A DNA stretch of 32,457 bases from a virus. The first letter of the stretch is position 1; the number at the start of each line of letters is the position of its first letter. The notes below the pieces were generated by a model that saw only the letters and a program-made list of their open reading frames with translations, ran no database searches and was not told the origin of the DNA. The stretch covers positions 1-32,457 of the IMG/VR virus record IMGVR_UViG_3300025655_000163. One strand, written 5' to 3'. This document shows, in pieces, positions 1-6,244 of this stretch. Position numbers and translations under genes: made by a program.

Positions 1-81
1 ACGTACAGAATGGTATCTTTTGTCGAATATGTAAAAGAAACGTTGTTAGAGCATGCAAAAGATATGCTTGAACCTTCATAA
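1..81 (+). CDS. 3' end of an unknown gene (partial)
   Basis: An open frame enters from the left edge and runs 26 codons to a TAA at 79-81. The visible tail is mixed charged and helical and ends in DMLEPS. Nothing in it identifies a family. It is the last plus-strand gene before a non-coding gap of about 460 bases. No hairpin terminator in plus orientation follows it. Confidence 0.55.
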   Translation, partial: TYRMVSFVEYVKETLLEHAKDMLEPS

Positions 82-84
82 ACT

Positions 85-170
85 AAAAAAAAGTGTGCTG
101 TTATCGGCCAGGGCCGCTAGGCAGTTGTGGGTTACAATCTAAAAATGTGTGGCAATGACTCTCCACCTCT
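85..170 (-). ncRNA. Candidate small RNA
   Basis: On the minus strand a GGTATAAGA box (176-185) is followed by about 85 bases with no ATG-started frame. These end in an imperfect hairpin (98-124, core CGGCC/GGCCG) and a run of eight T residues (92-85). Five bases separate the stem from the T-run, so the terminator is not ideal. The same box precedes real minus-strand genes elsewhere in the window, which supports transcription here. The RNA itself is an inference. Confidence 0.28.
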
Positions 171-175
171 ATACA

Positions 176-185
176 ATCTTATACC
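176..185 (-). promoter_or_regulatory. Minus-strand GGTATAAG-type -10 box
   Basis: The minus strand reads GGTATAAGAT. Near-identical boxes lie just upstream of minus-strand genes starting at 1294, 2279, 3793, 8964 and 11565. No TTGACA-like -35 is visible. Confidence 0.35.
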
Positions 186-470
186 ACATAAAAATAAAAA
201 AAGTGTGATGACTTACGCGTTTGTGCCATAGGCAAAAGACCAGCTGGTCAGCTATGGGTTTGACTCTGTGGGTGTATGGTAGGGGGGGGGTAGTGTCAAT
301 GGGGCCCCCCTAAAACCTAATAAATAATTACCAGAGAGACGTAGAGGGTTAGAGATACCGTCCCACACATAAGGGAGAGAGGGAACCTAAATGTGGACCC
401 TCCGTCGCCCCGCATTCAGATTTTAAAATTTTTTTTGAAAATTTTTTATTTTTTTGACTCAACCACAATT

Positions 471-495
471 ATACAGTAATTCAGTATAGTAAAAA
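471..495. repeat. Direct repeat copy 1 (ATACAG..ATTCAGTATAG)
   Basis: This 25-base element matches 1081-1105 with two differences, and both copies are preceded by long A/T tracts. The two copies flank the lipoprotein gene (544-1020), and each lies just beyond a minus-strand terminator. The core ATACAGN2ATTCAGTAT is itself partly palindromic. Confidence 0.6.
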
Positions 496-520
496 GGCTT
501 TGATCGAGGATTACATAACC

Positions 521-545
521 TAAAAAAAAAGGGGCATGCCCCTTT
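521..545 (-). terminator. Rho-independent terminator of the lipoprotein gene
   Basis: On the minus strand an AAAGGGGCATGCCCCTTT stem is followed by a T-run. It overlaps the stop codon of the gene ending at 544. Confidence 0.75.
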
Positions 546-1020
546 ATTGATTATTCTCCTCTTGTATAAATTGTTCTAACAATGGCTGGTTAAGTGGCAA
601 CCACCCTTCATGCCACCCAAGATTTGTATCATAAATTCTAAATTGAAGTGAATCTGATGACTTTAATATATTCATTAGATGCTCATTACGCGGGAATTCT
701 CCAACTGTGAGATAATTATCGCTATCCCAATAACTTTTTGATGGAAATATAGTATGTTTAGTATTATCTATTTTAATATTAATGAAAGAGATACGATTAA
801 ATATATTTGAAGATGGGTCATCATAGTCAACACGTAAGTAGTCTTTATATAGTGCGAAATCAATCCATGTATTTTTTTGATCCACAGCTTTAGGTAATTG
901 TAACCACATACCTGATATGTTTTCAAAGTCATCGTGCCAACGCACTATATAACCATTTTTGAAATCAGGGTAATCCATACTACAACTTAATAGTAGTAGT
1001 AAAATCAATAACCATTTCAT
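544..1020 (-). CDS. Small lipoprotein of unknown function
   Basis: 158 residues. The N-terminus (MKWLLILLLLLSC) is a lipoprotein signal peptide with an LLSC lipobox and Cys at position 13, so the product should be exported and lipid-anchored in the host envelope. The mature part is polar and rich in aromatic residues, with no motif I recognise. The upstream region is A/T-rich and lacks a clear Shine-Dalgarno site, unlike most minus-strand genes here. The gene forms its own unit with a terminator at its stop, and it is flanked by 25-base direct repeats (471-495 and 1081-1105). A lysogeny-type, superinfection-exclusion or host-surface-modifying role is possible but not shown. Confidence 0.75.
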   Translation of the reverse strand: MKWLLILLLLLSCSMDYPDFKNGYIVRWHDDFENISGMWLQLPKAVDQKNTWIDFALYKDYLRVDYDDPSSNIFNRISFINIKIDNTKHTIFPSKSYWDSDNYLTVGEFPRNEHLMNILKSSDSLQFRIYDTNLGWHEGWLPLNQPLLEQFIQEENNQ

Positions 1021-1080
1021 ATTAATTTTCCAAAATTTTTTTATTTTTTTTATTTTTTTTTTATGACCACATCAATACCT

Positions 1081-1105
1081 ATACAGATATTCAGTATAGT
1101 AAAAA
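1081..1105. repeat. Direct repeat copy 2 (ATACAG..ATTCAGTATAG)
   Basis: Second copy of the element at 471-495. It abuts the terminator of the small membrane-protein gene. Confidence 0.6.
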
Positions 1106-1125
1106 AAGGGGGCATTACTGCCCCC
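1101..1125 (-). terminator. Terminator of the small membrane-protein gene
   Basis: The minus strand reads GGGGGCA-TTAC-TGCCCCC followed by seven T residues. It overlaps the stop codon at 1115-1117. Confidence 0.75.
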
Positions 1126-1294
1126 CAACTATTCCCATCCCGAGCACTGCCAGCATGAACAGTGCTGCAATGGCCGCTACAGCGGCCGGATAGGAGCCTT
1201 CTTTTCTCTTGAGTGCAACAACTAGTGCTGCGCTCAAGCAGGAACTGATAACCCAGAGGAAGCCCATTACCCATACCCAAATTGCATTCATCAT
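1115..1294 (-). CDS. Small two-helix membrane protein
   Basis: 59 residues starting MMNAIWVWVMGFLW. Two hydrophobic segments (about residues 4-25 and 36-56) are separated by a basic KRKEG turn, so the product is probably an integral inner-membrane hairpin. The ATG at 1292-1294 is chosen over an upstream in-frame ATG at 1321 because AAAGGAG lies eight bases before it and a GGTATAAGAA box (1321-1330) covers the upstream one. A holin-like or other membrane role is possible from size and topology, but there is no lysis gene nearby to support that. Confidence 0.65.
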   Translation of the reverse strand: MMNAIWVWVMGFLWVISSCLSAALVVALKRKEGSYPAAVAAIAALFMLAVLGMGIVGGQ

Positions 1295-1320
1295 CTTTCT
1301 TCTCCTTTGTTTACCATACA

Positions 1321-1363
1321 TTCTTATACCGTATTTGCATTTAAAAATTTTTTTTATTATAAT
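1321..1363. promoter_or_regulatory. Divergent promoter pair
   Basis: On the plus strand TTGCAT (1335-1340), 17 bases and TATAAT (1358-1363) end only five bases before the ATG at 1369, predicting a leaderless mRNA. On the minus strand GGTATAAGAA (1321-1330) lies upstream of the gene starting at 1294. Confidence 0.6.
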
Positions 1364-1368
1364 TCAAC

Positions 1369-2007
1369 ATGAACAAACTTGCAGTTACCCTACAACAACT
1401 AGAACAAGTAGCCAAAGCTTGGTCTATCCGAAAATTCAACCCAAAGACCCTAGGACGCAAGGCCCCTAGGGGGTTCGTGAAACCATTAATAAAACGGACA
1501 AATTCACCACTAGCCCAGCAATTTGCTCAATTATCTGACCCAAGAACTTCAAAAGATATCCGAACAAAACTTATTCAGAAGCTAGAGGGTAAGGCTTTAC
1601 CTCCAACTAAACTAGCAAAGCCGAATGAACATGTTATTTATATAAATAAAGATCAAAAAGCTTTCGGTAAAACACACCAAGTTCAGCGCGTACAACGTGC
1701 CATTACCACACACCATGAAAACGCAGAACGGCGTTATCTGGCCTCCCCTCTTCGTAGCAGGGCTTTTGAGGAAAAGTTTCACCACGCTTCTCCTGCAGTA
1801 GTCTTAAACGAACATAATATAGTAACTACATTACCAAGCAATACACACCGAATAGATGATATACGCAAGGTACGTGCCCACAAAAGGTATAATAAGGAGC
1901 TTAAAGACGTAGTTCTAGACCCAGACTTTGTACCAGGCAAATCACCTAGATTTTCGCGCCATGCCATCAAACGACTAACCGAAGATTATATAAGACGAAA
2001 TCCATAA
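1369..2007 (+). CDS. HExxE paralogue family protein A
   Basis: 212 residues, basic. It is a paralogue of the protein at 5233-6087. Shared landmarks in the same order are HHENAE (115-120), a lone His (H139), a VVLNEHN block (144-150) and SRHAIKR (197-203). In this copy the KALPPTKLAKPNE block precedes these landmarks (75-87), while in the paralogue it is C-terminal. The His-Glu-x-x-Glu and spaced histidines could bind a metal, but this is not a classical HEXXH site and I do not recognise the family. There is no Shine-Dalgarno site, and the -10 box is five bases before the ATG. Basic charge and neighbours suggest a virion or injected protein (inference). Confidence 0.65.
   Translation: MNKLAVTLQQLEQVAKAWSIRKFNPKTLGRKAPRGFVKPLIKRTNSPLAQQFAQLSDPRTSKDIRTKLIQKLEGKALPPTKLAKPNEHVIYINKDQKAFGKTHQVQRVQRAITTHHENAERRYLASPLRSRAFEEKFHHASPAVVLNEHNIVTTLPSNTHRIDDIRKVRAHKRYNKELKDVVLDPDFVPGKSPRFSRHAIKRLTEDYIRRNP
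1591..1628. repeat. 38-base coding repeat, copy 1
   Basis: This DNA is nearly identical to 5968-6005 (three differences) and encodes KALPPTKLAKPNE. The two copies sit at different relative positions in two paralogous genes, so it behaves as a mobile or recombining coding segment. Confidence 0.7.
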
Positions 2008-2010
2008 ACT

Positions 2011-2034
2011 AAAAAAGGGGCACCTAGGGTCCCC
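2011..2034 (-). terminator. Terminator between convergent genes (minus)
   Basis: The minus strand has GGGG...CCCC enclosing CCTAGG, then six T residues. It follows the gene ending at 2055. Confidence 0.6.
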
Positions 2035-2054
2035 ATGGTTAATGTTCTTATACC

Positions 2055-2279
2055 TCAAACCTCGGAGAAAAGAGCCGAGTTGAACTTCGCGCCCTCAAGG
2101 CCCTTGAACTCATAGAAGGTAGTCCAACCTTCTCCACTCACCCTCAGGATCTCATAGACTTCATCCTTGAGAACCAGTAAGCCATTGGGATCATCCCCGT
2201 AACCCCATCCAATGACATGTTTGTCATTTACGGTCCAACGAACCTTGTCCCCTTCTATCAGAATTCGATTCTGGCTCAT
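2055..2279 (-). CDS. Small protein of unknown function
   Basis: 74 residues starting MSQNRILIEGDKVRWT, probably a small beta-rich (SH3-like) fold judging from alternating hydrophobic strands and the KVRWT opening. The ATG at 2277-2279 is preceded by AGGAG five bases upstream. A GTG six bases further upstream overlaps that Shine-Dalgarno site and is rejected as the start. The gene is a single unit between its own GGTATAAG-like box (2300-2309, minus reads GATATAAGAA) and the hairpin at 2011-2034. No family was recognised. Confidence 0.65.
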   Translation of the reverse strand: MSQNRILIEGDKVRWTVNDKHVIGWGYGDDPNGLLVLKDEVYEILRVSGEGWTTFYEFKGLEGAKFNSALFSEV

Positions 2280-2299
2280 AAACACTCCTTTTGTTTATT

Positions 2300-2342
2300 T
2301 TCTTATATCTCATTTGCATCTTAGCACGCACATTAGTATATT
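2300..2342. promoter_or_regulatory. Divergent promoter pair
   Basis: On the plus strand TTGCAT (2314-2319), 17 bases and TATATT (2337-2342) end six bases before the ATG at 2349, again leaderless. On the minus strand GATATAAGAA (2300-2309) serves the gene starting at 2279. Confidence 0.6.
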
Positions 2343-2348
2343 TACCAT

Positions 2349-3089
2349 ATGAAAAAACTTGCTCTAACTAAAATGATTAAGCTTGTTCAAGAAGGCAAGC
2401 TATCCCACGAAGCAGCCGGTAAAGCTGCGCGTGCACTCAATCTAAAACCGCGCACCCTGAGAATGCTAGGCTTAAAGCCCGGCGGGGAGGGCGTGGCCCA
2501 TCTGCAAACATCCCCCTATACGAAGGATGGTCTGCAGGTCATGAAGACCTACAACACCCATGGCCCATATTATGGCCCACAACTAATTGAGGATAAGGCC
2601 CGAGTATGGGATCGTTTAGTTGATGTTGGTATGGCCCCTAAATATCTAGGACGCCATAAGGGTGGTAGGCCAGTAACCTACCATGAGTATGTGCCCCAAA
2701 AGAAACCCCATTACACAGGAGAGCAGTTACGAGAGATTGAGTACCAATATGGGATTACTGATCTTAAGGGCTCTAATGTCCATGACGATAAGATTATTGA
2801 CTTTCTGCCACACCCTCCAAATGAAAAATACCTAACTAAAGTAACTCGACACCAAGGCCTTGCTATGCGAGCTGCCAAGAATGCTAATGATAAATTAAAG
2901 GCGGGCAAGATTACGCCTGAACGTCACCAGGAGCTTGTCGGCAAAGCGCGTGGTTTTTACAAGAGATTACAGCACTGGAAAGAAACCGGCAGAGAGATGG
3001 CTCAGGATGATAGCATCAATCGCATCATGGCTCATGCCCATGGCGGCAAAAGACAGAAAGCTCCTTGGCTAAAAATAGGGCCCGCTTAG
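2349..3089 (+). CDS. Protein-kinase-fold-like protein
   Basis: 246 residues. The order of motifs resembles a kinase or aminoglycoside-phosphotransferase fold: a beta3-type lysine in GLQVMKTY (K66), APKYLG (96-101), a hinge-like TYHEYVP (110-116), a catalytic-loop-like TDLKGSNV (D138, N143) and a metal-binding IIDF (D151). The N-terminal 40 residues are basic and helical and may form a separate helix-turn-helix-like part. The C-terminal 80 residues are helical and basic. The G-loop is unclear, so activity is uncertain. No Shine-Dalgarno site is visible and the mRNA is predicted leaderless. It ends in a GC-rich hairpin shared with the convergent phosphoesterase gene. Confidence 0.55.
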   Translation: MKKLALTKMIKLVQEGKLSHEAAGKAARALNLKPRTLRMLGLKPGGEGVAHLQTSPYTKDGLQVMKTYNTHGPYYGPQLIEDKARVWDRLVDVGMAPKYLGRHKGGRPVTYHEYVPQKKPHYTGEQLREIEYQYGITDLKGSNVHDDKIIDFLPHPPNEKYLTKVTRHQGLAMRAAKNANDKLKAGKITPERHQELVGKARGFYKRLQHWKETGREMAQDDSINRIMAHAHGGKRQKAPWLKIGPA

Positions 3090-3098
3090 GGGCCCTAA
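3071..3098 (-). terminator. Terminator of the phosphoesterase gene
   Basis: The minus strand reads TAGGGGCCC, a short loop, GGGCCCTA and TTTTT. It overlaps the 3' ends of both convergent genes. Confidence 0.6.
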
Positions 3099-3793
3099 AG
3101 TAGTTCTATGACTTCGTTGTAGAGCGCACGAAAACGTCCATCAACTAATCGATCAATATGGAAATGTCCGAAGTACCAATTCTTGAAATCCCTGAGGAGT
3201 TCCTCGAAGCGGGTCAGGTGTATAGCGGTCGGGTCATTGTATTTGTGCCCGTTCTCAAAACCAACCAACGAAATTATGCGTTTTGGGGCGGTGTGTGTGA
3301 GGATACAATCCACCTTGAAATCCACCGCAATGAGATTATCTAGTGCCCTCTCGAAGTCCTCCTGCGTGGGGACTTCCTCAGGCCACCAATCCACATAAGC
3401 CGTTCGCTCAGCCTCTTCTACGTCAACACTTTGTGCACCACCATAGCAGAAGAATGTTCTGCCGTTGATGGTGTACACCCTTCCTCGTCTTAGATGGATA
3501 ACCCCGTCAGTACCTACTCCCACGTCGGCTCCGAACATTTCTCGGGTCTCCCAACCCGATAGTTTAAGATGGTCTTCGTGGTTTCCATCCACGAACGCCA
3601 TGGTACAGTTTGCTCTGGCAATGAAATTATCCATGATTGGATACATGAACGCACTGCCAAATCCAGTGTCACCGACAAAGAGTAGTACGTCTTCGGGTGT
3701 CAGATCAGAGCCGACTATGCCGTGCCAGCGCAGCAGTTGGCCCATGTTTCGGCCCCCATGAATGTCGCCTGTCAGAAAAGTTCGTCCGTTCAT
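3095..3793 (-). CDS. Metallophosphoesterase (calcineurin-like)
   Basis: 232 residues with the full ordered motif set of a calcineurin-like phosphoesterase: GDIHG (D10, H12), VGDTGFG (D42), DGNHED (N71, H72), LTHTAP (H167) and GHFH (H210, H212). These bind two metal ions and hydrolyse phosphoesters. The motifs show the fold, but not the substrate (phosphoprotein, nucleotide or DNA end). GGAGG lies six bases before the ATG at 3791-3793. A GGTATAAGAA box is at 3826-3835 and another at 3911-3920. It is a cytosolic enzyme and possibly early-expressed, judging by its separation from the head operon. Confidence 0.88.
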   Translation of the reverse strand: MNGRTFLTGDIHGGRNMGQLLRWHGIVGSDLTPEDVLLFVGDTGFGSAFMYPIMDNFIARANCTMAFVDGNHEDHLKLSGWETREMFGADVGVGTDGVIHLRRGRVYTINGRTFFCYGGAQSVDVEEAERTAYVDWWPEEVPTQEDFERALDNLIAVDFKVDCILTHTAPKRIISLVGFENGHKYNDPTAIHLTRFEELLRDFKNWYFGHFHIDRLVDGRFRALYNEVIELL

Positions 3794-3825
3794 TTTATCC
3801 TCCGTCTGTTTTTTCTCCTGAGTTA

Positions 3826-3835
3826 TTCTTATACC
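3826..3835 (-). promoter_or_regulatory. Promoter box for the phosphoesterase gene
   Basis: The minus strand reads GGTATAAGAA, preceded by TTGCAATAAT. The start codon is 32 bases downstream with GGAGG between. Confidence 0.45.
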
Positions 3836-3866
3836 ATTATTGCAAGTTAAAAAAGAAGGGCCTTTT

Positions 3867-3897
3867 CTTTAGGGGTGGGGGCTAACCTCCCCTAAAG
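3867..3897. repeat. Inverted repeat / hairpin
   Basis: CTTTAGGGG pairs perfectly with CCCCTAAAG across 13 bases. On the minus strand it would lie just inside a transcript started at the GGTATAAGAA box at 3911-3920, with a CTTCTTTTTT stretch further on. It could be a short RNA, an attenuator or a leader structure of the phosphoesterase mRNA. Only the pairing is seen. Confidence 0.5.
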
Positions 3898-3910
3898 ATC
3901 CGACATTACA

Positions 3911-3952
3911 TTCTTATACCACATTTGCATTTTAAAATTTTTTTATTATATT
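3911..3952. promoter_or_regulatory. Divergent promoter pair
   Basis: On the plus strand TTGCAT (3925-3930), 16 bases and TATATT (3947-3952) are followed by AAAAAGGA and the ATG at 3971. On the minus strand GGTATAAGAA lies at 3911-3920. Confidence 0.55.
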
Positions 3953-3970
3953 ACTAAAAAGGATTTTTTT

Positions 3971-4081
3971 ATGCTTACAAGAGATAAACCAAGCAAAGCA
4001 CGGCAACATTCAGGCGAACTTCTTACGGCGGGCGGACTTAAATTAATGGGTTTTAAGAAAAAAGAAAAACAGAATGTTTAA
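3971..4081 (+). CDS. Short peptide with a GFKK motif
   Basis: 36 residues, beginning MLTRDKPSKARQHSGE and ending KLMGFKKKEKQNV, very basic. It is preceded by AAAAAGGA seven bases before the ATG and by a TTGCAT/TATATT promoter, and its stop overlaps the ATG of the next gene (4074), which suggests translational coupling. The KLMGFKK segment resembles the LGFHK motif of other proteins in this window. It could be a leader peptide for the HEXXH gene or a separate small virion protein. Confidence 0.5.
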   Translation: MLTRDKPSKARQHSGELLTAGGLKLMGFKKKEKQNV

Positions 4082-5111
4082 AAAATCTTACTTTGGGGCC
4101 CCTGCCTATTCCACCACAGCATCAAATCCCTATGCAGACTTTTCTAAAAAGGACCTAAAAAGAATTGGCCGAACTCTAGCTAGAAAGGGGATCAAGTCCA
4201 CGGACTATGATAACCAGACTGCTATTACCGATGCTGTTCACAAAGTAAAGAAGTCTATACCAATTAATAAAGAATTTCCTGATAAGGTAGATATAAATGT
4301 TTCACCATTTAGTGTTCAAGATTCAACACCAACAGAGATTAATGTTAGGCAAAAAAATTCTATTGTAGCTGGCCATGAATTGGGGCATGTAAAAGACGTT
4401 AGAACACGGGAACGAGAATTTTTTGGTGATCGAGGACTTTTTGGTATTGGCAGAAAACCCGAAACTATATTAAAGCCAGAGGCATCCGCTTCTCAACAAG
4501 TTATAAAAGGACTTCCTAGAGGTCAAAGAGATTTAGGCCTTCCCTTGGCAAACGCATATGATACTTATAGATATAATGCCAGATTTGCATTATCCCCACA
4601 GGAAGAAAGTCGAAATGCGGAGCTCTACGAAAAAATATCAAAGGGTATCCGGAGGGAGGCATCTCCAAGTAGATCTCAACAACTCAGCAAGCTGCGTGGG
4701 CGAAAAGATGCTATACTTGGTAAAATAGTGGATAATTTGTCAGGTGTGAGGAAACACACCTCTCAGTCAGAAGGAATTCTCAGGAATATTCTTGAAAGTA
4801 GTACTATTAGAGAAAACAAGCACTTAAGAAGAATGGAAGCAGCTCAGAACAGAATAAATGCCAGAAATAGAACAAGACTTGTAAAGAATTTGGAGGGGCT
4901 ATCGGACTTAGATAAAGCTCATGCCCGTCAACTCCTACAATCTGAGGTAGCAGACACTCGTAGACTATTTGGAAAAGAGATTGCACATTCATATCAGCAA
5001 CAGTTCTTTCCTCATCTGCAGAGCACTGTATCTCCTACACAAAAACCACTGAAAAATGTGGGCAGCAGCTTAAAAGGAATAGTACGCGAACTAAAAAATT
5101 TAAGAAGGTAA
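4074..5111 (+). CDS. HEXXH putative metallopeptidase
   Basis: 345 residues, basic. The segment IVAGHELGHVKD holds an HEXXH zinc-peptidase motif (H101, E102, H105) after a beta-strand-like stretch, as in many zincins. The third ligand is uncertain; a Glu in LSPQEESRNAEL, about 80 residues on, is one candidate. The C-terminal half is helical and rich in Lys/Arg, consistent with a packaged DNA-binding tail. The start overlaps the small upstream ORF by eight bases. No signal peptide is seen, so it acts in the cytoplasm or virion. A virion-associated protease is plausible; the substrate is unknown. Confidence 0.6.
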   Translation: MFKKSYFGAPAYSTTASNPYADFSKKDLKRIGRTLARKGIKSTDYDNQTAITDAVHKVKKSIPINKEFPDKVDINVSPFSVQDSTPTEINVRQKNSIVAGHELGHVKDVRTREREFFGDRGLFGIGRKPETILKPEASASQQVIKGLPRGQRDLGLPLANAYDTYRYNARFALSPQEESRNAELYEKISKGIRREASPSRSQQLSKLRGRKDAILGKIVDNLSGVRKHTSQSEGILRNILESSTIRENKHLRRMEAAQNRINARNRTRLVKNLEGLSDLDKAHARQLLQSEVADTRRLFGKEIAHSYQQQFFPHLQSTVSPTQKPLKNVGSSLKGIVRELKNLRR

Positions 5112-5232
5112 AAAAGAGGCCTACAGCATACTTGCGCCTATCCTAAAATTTTATTTTTTTATTTTTTTTATATAGGCTGCATGTATCATTTTTATTTATT
5201 TATTATATGTAATAAAGTAAGGATATTAACTA

Positions 5233-6087
5233 ATGCAACTAACAAAATTGGGATTTCATAAGATTGCCGTGGGTGCTAAAAAGCTCCTGAAAGGCATACA
5301 AAGGGAAAATATTATTAGAATGCCAGGTAAGCTCTTGCCGGAGATGTTAGCAGGGAAAGCGCAAGCAAGCAGTCTACCTAGCTTATACGAAAAAATGCCT
5401 TTGGGTGTTAGTAGAAATGTTGCCAGGGATATTGAAAAGTCAAGACCTCAAGCCGTACGCGCAATGAAACGCATGGGTGCCTCCGAAGTGGCGGCTAATA
5501 AGCATTTAGACGATGCTATAACCCGTCTTACCCCAACCGCCGGCAAAACTTTAACACCAAGAGGAGTTAATCCCGGAGAGGTTGTCGCAGAGGCGATGGG
5601 TCGAGATTTTAGTAAGCTAAAACCAAACCAGAAGCGGTTGATGAACGCGCTCACCCTAAGACATGAAGCCGCTGAAAGCGCCGTAAAAGACACAAATTTT
5701 GCCTTTAATGCGGCGGCTCAGCATAGAGGACCAGAAGTTATTTTAAAAGAACATAACCAGGTTCGTAACCTTAGCGGAAAAGGATCTAAAAAAGTTAAAA
5801 AAATTTTTAGACAAGCTCGTACATCCGGGCCAGAAGAAAGAACTATTCAGCAAAACATACCCGCGCTTGGCTTTGAATACGGAAAATCAGAGCGCCTCTC
5901 TCGGCATGCAATCAAGCGCATCTCTGAATCTTTAAATAAAAAAATGAACCCGACATATACTAAAAAAAAGGCTTTACCTCCAAGTAAACCGGCAAAGCCG
6001 AATGAGACGGGGCCAGAGCTTAAAACAGCTCCAGCCCGTTTTCAAAAATTAAAGAATTTCTTTCGACGCGAACCCGCAGGGTCTTAA
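5233..6087 (+). CDS. HExxE paralogue family protein B with LGFHK tag
   Basis: 284 residues. It begins MQLTKLGFHKIAVGAKKL, carrying the L-G-F-H-K-x-A motif at residues 6-12. The core matches the protein at 1369-2007: RHEAAE (143-148), H164, VILKEHN (169-175) and SRHAIKR (223-229) with near-identical spacing between the last blocks. The KALPPSKPAKPNE block follows the core here instead of preceding it. AAGGA lies upstream of the ATG. The 3' end overlaps the convergent gene 6020-6223 by 68 bases. Function is unknown; metal binding by the HExxE and His residues is an inference. Confidence 0.65.
   Translation: MQLTKLGFHKIAVGAKKLLKGIQRENIIRMPGKLLPEMLAGKAQASSLPSLYEKMPLGVSRNVARDIEKSRPQAVRAMKRMGASEVAANKHLDDAITRLTPTAGKTLTPRGVNPGEVVAEAMGRDFSKLKPNQKRLMNALTLRHEAAESAVKDTNFAFNAAAQHRGPEVILKEHNQVRNLSGKGSKKVKKIFRQARTSGPEERTIQQNIPALGFEYGKSERLSRHAIKRISESLNKKMNPTYTKKKALPPSKPAKPNETGPELKTAPARFQKLKNFFRREPAGS
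5968..6005. repeat. 38-base coding repeat, copy 2
   Basis: Near-identical to 1591-1628 and encodes KALPPSKPAKPNE. Confidence 0.7.
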
Positions 6088-6223
6088 TAGGAATACCAGC
6101 GGCTTCAACTCGTATTCGGTGCAACTCACCGTCTTCCTGCCAGTATTCGAATGTCATGCCTTCGTATTTTTCAGACAAGGTTTGACAAATTCCTTGAATT
6201 AGAATGTCAGCAGGTACTTGCAT
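6020..6223 (-). CDS. Small protein of unknown function, overlapping convergent gene
   Basis: 67 residues starting MQVPADILIQGICQTL, with an alpha-then-beta pattern (helix about 4-20, strands in FEYWQ, HRIRVEA and KTLRVRVE). AAGGA stands nine bases before the ATG. Its last 22 codons lie antisense to the end of the gene at 5233-6087, and its start is only 21 bases from the divergent protease gene at 6245. The balanced composition and the Shine-Dalgarno site make it more likely real than a shadow. Family not recognised. Confidence 0.55.
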   Translation of the reverse strand: MQVPADILIQGICQTLSEKYEGMTFEYWQEDGELHRIRVEAAGIPIKTLRVRVERNSLIFENGLELF

Positions 6224-6244
6224 ATTAATTTTTCCTTATGAATT

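Larger units (their letters stand above)
82..543. other. Non-coding region with hairpins and T-tracts
   Basis: No convincing reading frame occurs on either strand. The region holds a GC-rich inverted repeat (98-124) next to an A8 tract, a GGTATAAGA-like box on the minus strand (176-185), and the perfect palindrome GACCAGCTGGTC (238-249) nested inside CCATAG/CTATGG. It also has a G-run paired with a C-run (around 281-316), a strongly A/T-rich block (421-455), and one copy of a 25-base direct repeat (471-495). Two minus-strand T-tracts are preceded by similar CACAC or TCACAC ends. This fits one or two untranslated minus-strand RNAs. No tRNA fold was seen. Confidence 0.5.

Noticed and set aside
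82-543. tRNA, CRISPR array or attachment site in the non-coding gap
   Set aside because: No cloverleaf, T-arm consensus, regular spaced repeats or integrase neighbour is seen.
2045-2054. GGTATAAGAA box near the end of the 2055-2279 gene
   Set aside because: It faces directly into a terminator with no gene behind it, so I do not call it a promoter.
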